Shown: positions 1 to 6,784 of the stretch, in pieces
How the letters are laid out: each line of letters starts with the position of its first letter
How positions within the stretch are numbered: position 1 is the stretch's first letter
Origin: Lojkania enalia
Taxonomy: Eukaryota; Ascomycota; Dothideomycetes; Pleosporales
Assembly: GCA_010094045.1 (NCBI GenBank)
Contig: ML986973.1
Span: 1 to 15,735 of the forward strand
Reading direction: 5' to 3'
Length of the DNA stretch: 15,735 nt
Notes under the pieces: model-generated
Told to the model about the DNA's origin: nothing
Seen by the model: only the letters and a program-made list of their open reading frames with translations
Database searches by the model: none
Made by a program: the position numbers and the translations under genes

Positions 1-195
1 CTATACTAGACTATAATATAAACGCAATTCACGCAAAATAGGTTACTATCTAAAATAAGGATATATATTTAGTAAAGCGATACTATAAGAAGTTTAGTCT
101 TCTATTAGATTAGAGTTATAATCCCTAGATAGTTTTAGGCTTAGAAAAGGCTACTTTAAATAAAACTAGTTCTCTACTATAATAATTTATAGTAA

Positions 196-314
196 TAAAT
201 ATTTAATATATAATATATAATAAATATATAATATATAATATATAATAAATATATAATATATAATATATAATAAATATATAATATATAATATATAATAAAT
301 ATATAATATATAAT
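196..314. repeat. 25-bp pure A/T minisatellite, about 4.8 copies
   Basis: Tandem 25-bp units begin at 196, 221, 246 and 271, with a 19-bp partial unit at 296-314. Each unit starts TAAATATATAATATATAATA (first 20 bases) and contains no G or C. Units two to four are identical and the first differs by one T for A. The near-perfect identity suggests recent expansion or homogenisation, in contrast to the heavily mutated surroundings. Confidence 0.9.
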
Positions 315-353
315 TATTTCCTATAATTATAGAGGAACCCTATAAGGTACCCC

Positions 354-505
354 TACCTTAACCTTATACCCCAGTGCTAAGAACCCTACTCTAACCTCAA
401 CCTTAATACTAAGAACTCCTACCTAACCTATACCCCAGTACTAAGAACTCTACCTTAACCCTAACCCCAGTGCTAAAAACCTCGAACCCAACCTCAACCT
501 AGGTA
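354..505. repeat. C-rich 31-34-bp degenerate minisatellite
   Basis: Four units start at 354, 387, 420 and 451, with a partial fifth from 485. Each begins TACCTTAACC or a close variant and carries a core like CCCCAGTGCTAAGAAC. The units are 33, 33, 31 and 34 bp long and differ mainly by C/T and G/A transitions. Strand asymmetry is strong: almost all cytosines lie on the given strand. It contains CCCTAACCCC once but is not a telomere array. Confidence 0.75.
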
Positions 506-1096
506 AGATACTATATACTCTATTTACCAGCCTAATTTCTTACTATAAAGTAGAAGATCTTACTTAAATAAGTTATAATAAGTAGATAGAAAATTAAAAT
601 CTTTTTATATATAGTAGAATTTAGGAAATTAGCTTAACTAGTAGCTAAACTACTAAATCTAGTAATAGTATATCTAATAGTCTAGACCGGATTAGTATAG
701 AAAATCTAGTTAACTTAGTTAATAAGAACTGTATAAGCAGCTTTATAGTAATTACTATAAGGCTAAAGAGTAGTATTAGTAAAGGAAGGATTGTTAAAGC
801 TTATATTAATATTATATAAGAGTAAATATAGAGAAGATAAATTAGTAGTATAAAAAAATAGAGGAAGTCTTAAATATTTAATAGATAGATAACTCGTGAT
901 ATAATAGTACAACTAAAGCTACTTATAAACGTACTATATTTATATATACTATATTTATATTATAAATTAATTAATTAGATATAATATAGTAAATTTAAAA
1001 ATACAATTATATAATAACTAATAAAATTATAGTATTTATATAGATGTAAACTATTAAAAGAGTTTATAGATAGTAAGCTTAACCGTCTATAGTAAA

Positions 1097-1170
1097 GGAT
1101 ACGATAAACGATAATATACGATTAATAAAATAAAATACCGATAAAAAACCGATAATCGTATCGTTTCTAT
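1097..1170. repeat. Left CGATA-motif cluster
   Basis: ACGATA, CGATAA, ACGATT, CCGATAA and TCGTATCG motifs are packed into about 75 bp. The 13-mer TAAAATACCGATA at 1131-1143 recurs in direct orientation at 7322-7334 in the other cluster, which lies at the far side of the gene island. Function unknown; it may be the remnant of the same repeat family as the right cluster. Confidence 0.5.
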
Positions 1171-1180
1171 CATTATATTG

Positions 1181-1402
1181 TTGACAACCCTAGGGTGGAC
1201 TACTCGCTTATAAGGTACGTTATATATCGCTATTATAGCCAGCATCTAAATCGTCTAACAACTTATCTAGTTAGTAAGTATACAACCCTAAACCTATCGA
1301 GATTAATAGAAAATCTAAATATCTCGTTAAGCGAATAGAAGACCTCTGCTATAACTAATAGAGACGCCGGCATAAATACCTATAGAGATAAGTAAACTTC
1401 TC
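1181..1402. repeat. Moderately RIP-mutated unidentified remnant
   Basis: This segment is richer in GC than the block to its left and contains CGAG, CGCC and GACGCCGGC pieces, but every frame is broken. It directly abuts the target duplication of the transposon at 1405. I see no recognisable protein motif. It is probably an older repeat into which the Pot2-like element inserted. Confidence 0.4.
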
Positions 1403-1404
1403 TA

Positions 1405-1451
1405 ACGTAATCCACCACCGAGTTACATATACTACCGAGTTACACGCGCCC
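1405..1451 (+). repeat. Left terminal inverted repeat of Pot2-like element
   Basis: Begins ACGTAATCCACCACCGAGTT. It pairs with 3210-3256 over 47 bp with mismatches only at element positions 24, 26 and 29. In all three the left end has T where the right end has C, and each C is followed by A, which is exactly the RIP context. The motif ACCGAGTTACA occurs twice, at 1417 and 1434, a 17-bp period. Confidence 0.95.
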
Positions 1452-1509
1452 CACCAATTTCTCTACAACCCTATTATTTTTCGTGATATTTCCACAACCA
1501 CGCTTTGTT

Positions 1510-3132
1510 ATGCGCTCATCTGAAGCCAATATCAATATGGCTATAGAGGCTATCGATTTGGACCAATTTGGGTCAAATCGGTCCGCTGCAGAGGCGTATG
1601 ACGTTAATGCAAAGACCCTACTCAATCGTCGCAATGGAATTCCCTGCCGGGCCGATTGCACCCCAAATTGCAAGAACCTCACTGATCTAGAAGAGAAGGC
1701 TATTGTTGAACATGCGCTTGACGTAGACACGCGTGGATTTCAGCTTAATCTCGACATGCTGCGAGATATGGCTAATAAACTGCTCTAAGATCGCGGTTAG
1801 CTACACGTTGGTGTCAACTGGCCTAACCGATTTGTAAAGCGTGTTCCGGAGCTTAAAACACGCGTTAATCGACGGTATGACTACCAAAGAGCCTTAAACG
1901 AAAATCCTGAGGTTATCTAAGGCTGGTTCCGCCTTGTATATAATACTAAGGCTAAGTACGGCATCCTTGACGAAGATACGTACAATTTTGACGAGACTGG
2001 CTTTAAAATGGGTGTAATTGGCCCAAGAATGGTTATTACTGGTACTGAGAGGCGTCAAGCGCCTAAATCTATCCAGCCAGGTAATACTGAGTGGGTAATA
2101 GCAATTGTTGCAGCAAATGCGCGTGGCTGGTCAATTCCGCTGTTTATCATCCTTAAAGGCGCGTAATAATACGATACCTGGTACTAGTCAATTATAGATA
2201 GGCCTCAGTGGATTCTATCTATTAGTGAGAAGGGCTGGACGTCAATTGAGTAAGGTTTTAAGTGGCTAAAGCACTTTGACAAGCATACTGAAGCTAGTAC
2301 TACTGGCGCCTATCGACTGCTTATTATGGATGGCCACGACAGTTACAACTCCACAGAATTTCGTAATTATTGCAAAGAACATAATATTATTACGCTTTGT
2401 ATGCCTCCGCACTCATCACACCTTCCACAGCTACTTGATGTAGGCTGTTTTGGCCCATTGAAGCGTGCATACAGCAAGGAGATTGAATGTTTAATTCGGT
2501 GCCGCATCAACTATATAACCAAAGAAGACTTCCTACCTGCATTTAAAGCAGCCTTTGACAGTCCTATTATGGACAAAAATATAGCTGGAGGCTTTAGAGG
2601 GACTGGATTAGTCCTATTCGACCCAAATTGGGTCATTTCGAAGCTCGATATCCAATAATTGCGAACCCCGACGCCACCGCTACTAGAGCCTACTGCATGG
2701 CAGTCACAAACACCACACAATCGCCTAGAGATAGAGTGTCAGACGTAATACGTGCAACGGCGCGTGGAACGACACTAAGGTAGCTCACCGACGTCAATCC
2801 TTGAGGGCCTTACAAGTCTTGCAAAGGGTATCACATCTATAGTATATAGACACTCAATTTTAGAGATTGAGAACAGCGAACTCTGGGCGGTAAATACGGT
2901 GCTTACAAAGCGCAAGGAGCGCAAACGCAAGGTTATCAAGGGCGTAAGCACGATATCTATATCTGATGGACTGCAATTGGCAGTGCGACAGCAGGAACGC
3001 CGTCAATTGAGCCAAATTGGGTCTGCTGGCGATGGTCGATCGCGCCAACCACGACGCTGTAGACGCTGCAGGGAGCCAGGCCACAAGATTCAGACGTGCA
3101 AAATGGCTCCAATTGAAACACCAAGCAATTAG
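1510..3132 (+). pseudogene. Pogo-family DD35D transposase, ten nonsense mutations
   Basis: A single reading frame of 541 codons runs from ATG 1510 to TAG 3130 with no frameshift but stops at 1786, 1798, 1918, 2164, 2167, 2185, 2251, 2656, 2746 and 2776. All are TAA or TAG, never TGA, and fit CAA/CAG (or TGG) codons hit by C-to-T or G-to-A transitions. Order of parts: psq-like helix-turn-helix (about 1582-1632, SAAEAYDVNAKTLLNRR), CENP-B-type DNA-binding segment (about 1680-1900), DDE domain with NFDETGF (D at 1990), LLIMDGHDSYNS (D at 2329) and LLDVGCFGPLKRAY (D at 2437), giving D-x112-D-x35-D, and a C-terminal zinc knuckle with C 3058, C 3067, H 3082, C 3097 (C-x2-C-x4-H-x4-C). The length fits Fot1/Pot2 transposases. 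The intact enzyme would cut and paste its own element at TA sites. A GTG-led extension to 1483 is possible, but the ATG is the better start. Confidence 0.92.
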
Positions 3133-3209
3133 GATTATGTATATATTGCTACATAGTTAATAGCTTTAATAGTCGTCGAGATATCCTGCTTTAAAATTGG
3201 CCTGTAGTA

Positions 3210-3256
3210 GGGCGCGTGTAACTCGGTGGTGTGTGTAACTCGGTGGTGGATTACGT
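3210..3256 (-). repeat. Right terminal inverted repeat of Pot2-like element
   Basis: Reverse complement of the left end, closing with GGTGGTGGATTACGT before the TA duplication at 3257. The motif TGTAACTCGGTGGTG appears twice, at 3217 and 3234, again with a 17-bp period. This end lacks the three C-to-T changes of the left end and so better represents the original terminus. Confidence 0.95.
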
Positions 3257-3258
3257 TA

Positions 3259-3623
3259 GTGTAACTTGTTACGGTTACGGTCGCTAGCCTGAGCAGTCGC
3301 TGCTTTAACCTGAGCTGAGGGTGAGTCGCTCCAGGAGACCCCTGATCTGAGCCTGAGCACATATTGGAAGGTCTAAATCTGGACCTGCACAGCCCCTGAG
3401 CATGAACGAAGGGGCCTGTTTAGGGAACTCGACACTCGGCTATACTTTCCTAGTCACGTGCAGCTCTTGGCTTCGGAAAAATGATATTTCCGTCCCCGAA
3501 ACTAGTCCGCAAATTTTTGCACGAAACCACTTCAACCCGTTCAACACCTTCCAGTGCACTAGCTCCGACCTTCAGAAATCTTCTTTATGAGACTTTCCGC
3601 CCTAAATTGTTCCAGAAAATGAA
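3259..3623. other. Upstream region of F-box gene with CTGAG/GTCGCT cluster
   Basis: Unique-looking sequence of normal composition between the transposon and the F-box start codon. CTGAG occurs six times in 3289-3400, interleaved with three GTCGCT copies (about 3280-3330), suggesting a decayed short repeat. GTAAC-TT-GTTAC at 3261-3272 is a small palindrome. TCACGTG lies at about 3454. Short ORFs here look like chance ones; I recognise no gene. Confidence 0.5.
3452..3461. promoter_or_regulatory. E-box-like AGTCACGTGC upstream of F-box gene
   Basis: CACGTG core with a ten-base flank match to the site at 5780-5789 upstream of the kinase-like gene, in opposite orientation. It lies about 163 bp before the F-box start codon. 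CACGTG cores are bound by bHLH factors in fungi; use here is inference. Confidence 0.35.
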
Positions 3624-4646
3624 ATGGAGGAAGAACTACTTAGCAAATCACAACTCGAAGACCTCACCTACCCGTGTCCCCGGCTCAGAGACTTCATCCT
3701 AGACGACAATCTCCCGGCCTTAGGATTTTCGCCCGGCAATGGCCATATTCGCAAATTACCTAATGTTGATCTTGGTGCCCTTGATGTACTTCCTCTTGAG
3801 CTGCTTCAGGGGTTGCTCTCCCAACTTAACTTATATACTCTTACGGGATTTCGACGCGTAAACCGACGAGCTATAGAGGTTGTGGAATCCATCCCTCAAT
3901 ATAAAGCGGTTACCACACATGCACGTAATGCACTCCGTGGTATTCTAAGTATTGAAACAGGGCAGTGGATCTCTTGTGAAACTGTCTACGAAAAATTATG
4001 CACGGCTGAATGTGAGCAGTGTGGCGATTTTGGCGGCTACCTCTATATCCTCACTTGCAAGCGCGTTTGCTTCCTCTGCTTCTCAGAGAGTAAAAGATAT
4101 TTACCACTACGGCGTAGCCACGCGATTCGAAAATTTGGAGTTGACCGTCAGATCCTTAACACGTTGCCTTGCATGAGGAGCATACCGGGCACATACTCAC
4201 CGAACGAAAAGAAATGTCACGAGCGACTCACCTTGGTAGATTCCGAGTCTGCTTATCGCGCAGGTATTACACTTCACGGGTCCTTTAGCGCTATGGAACA
4301 ATATGTGTTAAATATATCAGCTCAAAAATTGCAAGAGTTTAATAGGAGAACATCACAAGTAATAGCGGAGGGATCTGGACCTACAACACGCCGCCTACAT
4401 CGGCCTCGAACTGAAGATCTCTTTGATGGTCGATCCGGGAATCCGATACGTTTCATGGCAATTGTTCGCTTCCCATGGTTAAACAGAGTCTCCCAAGAGC
4501 TGGAGTGGGGTTTTCATTGCATTGGATGTCAGAAGTCCCACTGCAGCCGACCACTGCATTATAGACGGAAATTCACAGTGGTATCGTTCAGCGAGCATCT
4601 GAGGCAATACGGAAATATCCGAAACGGGAAGCATCACCAAGAATGA
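3624..4646 (+). CDS. F-box domain protein of filamentous ascomycetes, intact
   Basis: 340 residues, uninterrupted, no intron. Residues about 50-97 form an F-box: DVLPLELLQGLLSQLNLYTL followed by FRRVNRRA and a helical stretch ending SIPQYKAV. The F-box binds Skp1, so the likely role is substrate receptor of an SCF ubiquitin ligase. A cysteine cluster follows (C126, C130, C133, C145, C149, C152) in CEQCGDFGGYLYILTC and FLCF, then RYLPLRRSHAIRKFG, GTYSPNEKK and ERLTLVDSESA blocks. A second cluster near the end (C299, C302, H306, C307, H312) may bind metal. The charged RRPRTEDLFDGRSGNP-like segment at about 257-274 is a family hallmark as I remember it. The start has A at -3 (AAATGG). The C-terminal GKHHQE end looks complete. 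No RIP signature is visible, unlike both flanks. Substrate unknown. Confidence 0.82.
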   Translation: MEEELLSKSQLEDLTYPCPRLRDFILDDNLPALGFSPGNGHIRKLPNVDLGALDVLPLELLQGLLSQLNLYTLTGFRRVNRRAIEVVESIPQYKAVTTHARNALRGILSIETGQWISCETVYEKLCTAECEQCGDFGGYLYILTCKRVCFLCFSESKRYLPLRRSHAIRKFGVDRQILNTLPCMRSIPGTYSPNEKKCHERLTLVDSESAYRAGITLHGSFSAMEQYVLNISAQKLQEFNRRTSQVIAEGSGPTTRRLHRPRTEDLFDGRSGNPIRFMAIVRFPWLNRVSQELEWGFHCIGCQKSHCSRPLHYRRKFTVVSFSEHLRQYGNIRNGKHHQE

Positions 4647-5602
4647 GTATTAAAAAGCATTCCTTAGCAGTTAAGAGGAGTAGAGACTCTATTGTGGTCG
4701 TTGCTATCTAGAAGTCTCAAGAGAACGAGCTTGAAAAACAGGTCGCCGCAGATCAAGCGGCCTGCGTCCGGGCCGTGTCCTGTCTATCTACGCATTTCAT
4801 CCTTTCCTGGCTTTACCATGTGCCTGGAGCACATATGCACCGAGTCGGGAAGTCGAGTCTGAGTTACAGGGCTGCATTTGACATTCGTCCCCACTCGTGG
4901 CTGACACTGGCGAAATTCCTCCAATTTCTTGCAACCACAAGTATACATCCGAAAATCCTGTTCGCACATGTTCCTTAAGAGTTTCATTAGCCAACATGCA
5001 CTTATACTACACATCTCCCTATGGGCTTACGCTAGCTTCGAGTCCCGGGGATTTCAGCTGGATATCTTTGTTTTGGTGGTGGGAACTGCAGTTCAGTCAG
5101 CACCAGCATGTTCGGTGTAGGCCGGGGCTTGAATTGACTGAACACACTATAGATTCTTGATTGGAAGCCTGGAAAGTAATGAAGCAGGTTCGATTGAAAG
5201 ATGTTGGCTGAAGGATGTGTGGAAAGATAGCTGTTAGTTATCCTCAGGTGGAACTCTCTATTTATACTGGAAGAGGGATAAATCCTAAAAGGGCTCGTCT
5301 CCCGAAACGCATAAATGTCATGGCGATCATCTGCTCCGTTATTAGGAAGCGCCCTCTTCGTTCCAGTTTACGGAACGACTTAATAGTTCTATGGCTATGA
5401 GGGCTTAATCCTGATATTAAATCATGGGAAAGAGCGATTTGATTCGTAGGCTTATAATAGTTATGCTACTCATGGCGCTCATTGCTATGTGTTCCTGTCC
5501 AAGATTCTTTGGGCACGGCGTCAAATAATGGCGGCGTAGCATCCTAGAATAGACACAGCGCTTGCCAAAAATTTGTTACAGGGCTGGAGCCTGAGTGGCA
5601 TT

Positions 5603-5618
5603 ATCGGCCTAGGCCGAT
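5603..5618. promoter_or_regulatory. Perfect 16-bp palindrome with CGG-N6-CCG
   Basis: ATCGGCCTAGGCCGAT reads the same on both strands. It contains CGG and CCG separated by six bases, the layout bound by dimeric Zn(2)Cys(6) activators. TCGG-N6-CCGA is the described consensus for UaY of Aspergillus and close to that of Ppr1 of yeast. It lies about 365 bp before the start of the kinase-like gene. Binding by such a factor is inference. Confidence 0.45.
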
Positions 5619-5671
5619 GTTGGTTGGTGGCAGGCACAGGCCCACCTCGGGTATTTCTTCTGACCCCGCGC

Positions 5672-5702
5672 TTTGTTCTTCTCCTTTCTTCCTTTCTTCT
5701 CT
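5672..5702 (+). promoter_or_regulatory. Pyrimidine-rich tract upstream of kinase-like gene
   Basis: A run of C and T with few purines (TTCTTCTCCTTTCTTCC and similar) on the coding strand. CT-rich tracts of this kind often precede transcription starts in filamentous fungi. It lies about 280 bp before the start codon, leaving room for a leader of typical length. Confidence 0.4.
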
Positions 5703-5779
5703 AGTTAGTTTATCAACGGCACTGGTTCTCATCTACCGTGTACCTCAGCGTGAGTGACCTTTCACAAAATTACTCTAGC

Positions 5780-5789
5780 GCACGTGACT
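5780..5789. promoter_or_regulatory. E-box-like GCACGTGACT upstream of kinase-like gene
   Basis: CACGTG core whose ten-base context is the exact reverse complement of the site at 3452-3461. About 195 bp before the start codon, a distance similar to that at the F-box gene (163 bp). Confidence 0.35.
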
Positions 5790-5983
5790 TCGGTCTTAAA
5801 TATAATGCAGAACCGACGAACTTCGCTTAGGAGACTGGGAATTGTGTATCATTGCATATCTAACATTTTGTCTAGCAAATTGTATCATCTCAAATTCTTC
5901 TCACAGAATCCCTCCGTTAAGAACTTTCCAGCGATCGCACTCAACGGAAGTCACTATACTCTAATTCTTCATCCGCCAATTCA

Positions 5984-6784
5984 ATGCCGGGCACCGTCCC
6001 AGACATTCAGGTACTTCAGGCCAGTGTGGACCCAGAGGACCAAAGTGAATTCCGGATCCTTGTTGATCGAAAATTCGTTAAATATCTTACTATCGATCCC
6101 GGACTATACGATGTTGGTGACATGTGTTTCGGGCCTTCCTTAATCTCTATGTTACCACCTCTACCACCTGGTGACTGGAATAAGGGCCATATATCACATA
6201 ATACTCCAAATGGGCGTCCTCATTTCTCCAGAGTCACGAAGGCTCAACTCCCCGGAGTCACAAACCTCTGGCATCCGCTTCAGATAGATCATTTAGAGCT
6301 TTACGTGGGACAAAAACTTCGCTCAAATGTCTACGAAGCCACGTGCCCTCGATTCAACTCGACAATTATAGCGAAATTTGCACGATTTGCCTGGGAGACG
6401 CCGCAACTCGACGCCGAAACATTTGCGTACCAATGGATCGAAAATCATCAAATCGGCCCCAAATTTCTCGGCCACTTAAGTGAGGAAGGCAGGGTCATCG
6501 GCTTCATCATAGAACGGATCACTGATTGCCGTCATGCAACACCGGAAGATCTTTCTCTATGTCAGCTGACATTGTTGAGACTACACAAATTGGGAATCAA
6601 GCACGGAGACATTAACAAGCATAATTTTCTCATCCACGATAGAAAAGCGACTCTAATCGATTTTGATAATTCCACGCGGTACAACGATGCGAAGACTCTG
6701 GATGAGGAGTTTCGGGCGCTACAAGAAGAGCTGCGGGATACATCTGGGAGAGGAGGGAGAATAGTGGAAAGCGATGCAGCATGA
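5984..6784 (+). CDS. Atypical small protein-kinase-like protein, intact
   Basis: 266 residues without intron. The N-terminal 100 residues are proline-rich and carry no domain I recognise. The kinase-like part begins at about LELYVGQKLRSNVYEA (104-119), a glycine-poor nucleotide loop. Next come the candidate ATP lysine K131 (IIAKFARF), helix-C glutamate E145 (ETFAYQW) and hinge IIERI (175-179). The catalytic loop is HGDINKHN (207-214, D209, N214), and the metal-binding motif is IDFDN (D226) with DFD instead of DFG. The short length and lack of a large C-lobe recall RIO/Bud32/lipopolysaccharide-kinase-like or aminoglycoside-phosphotransferase-like folds rather than standard Ser/Thr kinases. Close fungal relatives have, I believe, often been given the misleading name alpha-galactosidase A; nothing here supports a glycosidase. 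The end TSGRGGRIVES is basic then acidic. All catalytic residues are present, so activity is plausible; the substrate is unknown. Confidence 0.8.
   Translation: MPGTVPDIQVLQASVDPEDQSEFRILVDRKFVKYLTIDPGLYDVGDMCFGPSLISMLPPLPPGDWNKGHISHNTPNGRPHFSRVTKAQLPGVTNLWHPLQIDHLELYVGQKLRSNVYEATCPRFNSTIIAKFARFAWETPQLDAETFAYQWIENHQIGPKFLGHLSEEGRVIGFIIERITDCRHATPEDLSLCQLTLLRLHKLGIKHGDINKHNFLIHDRKATLIDFDNSTRYNDAKTLDEEFRALQEELRDTSGRGGRIVESDAA

Larger units (their letters stand above)
1..1180. repeat. RIP-degraded AT-rich repeat block, left edge
   Basis: This stretch is almost entirely A/T with very frequent TpA and very few CpA or TpG dinucleotides, the footprint of repeat-induced point mutation in ascomycetes. 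No frame stays open for a useful length and I recognise no protein family in it. It contains two minisatellites (196-314 and 354-505) and ends in a CGATA-rich cluster (1097-1170). It is presumably the remains of one or more transposons, but the original class cannot be read from the sequence. Confidence 0.7.
1403..3258 (+). mobile_element. Pot2/Fot1-type Tc1/mariner (pogo) transposon, complete but inactive
   Basis: The element itself is 1405-3256 (1852 bp), flanked by the TA target duplication at 1403-1404 and 3257-3258, typical of Tc1/mariner. The ends form a 47-bp terminal inverted repeat with three mismatches, and each end holds a 17-bp-period duplicated motif. It encodes one transposase of about 540 codons on the + strand. 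Length, TIR size, internal direct repeats and protein match the Pot2/Fot1 group of fungal pogo elements, known from Magnaporthe and Fusarium. Ten in-frame stop codons make it non-autonomous, but both ends are well preserved, so it could in principle be moved by an intact relative. Confidence 0.93.
4647..5983. other. 1.3-kb intergenic region between the two genes
   Basis: Normal composition. Only short ORFs occur (for example 4775-4978 and 5215-5400 on +, 4784-5014 on -), without recognisable domains and mutually overlapping, so I call none as genes. It should hold the 3' end of the F-box gene and the promoter of the kinase-like gene: a perfect palindrome at 5603-5618, a pyrimidine-rich tract at about 5672-5702 and an E-box at 5781 all lie in its right half. 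I see no tRNA or other RNA gene. Confidence 0.5.

Noticed and set aside
354..505. Telomere-like CCCTAA repeats
   Set aside because: CCCTAA/TTAACCC appears only sporadically within 31-34-bp units; there is no tandem hexamer array, so it is not a telomere or clear interstitial telomere.
1483..1509. GTG-led extension of the transposase
   Set aside because: GTG starts are not expected in a fungal nuclear gene; ATG at 1510 gives a family-typical length.
2511..3362. Minus-strand ORFs inside the Pot2-like element
   Set aside because: They are antisense shadows of the transposase and of the right TIR.
3402..3702. Two short + strand ORFs upstream of and overlapping the F-box gene
   Set aside because: Different frame from the F-box protein, no domain features; the F-box frame from 3624 explains the region.
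4775..5160. Several short overlapping ORFs on both strands
   Set aside because: They overlap one another in different frames, contain no recognisable motif and look like chance ORFs in non-coding DNA.
5754..6143. 129-codon ORF on + overlapping the kinase-like gene start
   Set aside because: It overlaps the kinase-like coding region in another frame, has no domain-like features and runs through the presumed promoter and leader.
5984..6784. Alpha-galactosidase annotation for the kinase-like protein
   Set aside because: The HGD...N and IDFD motifs are kinase-type; nothing resembles a glycoside hydrolase catalytic site, and there is no signal peptide.
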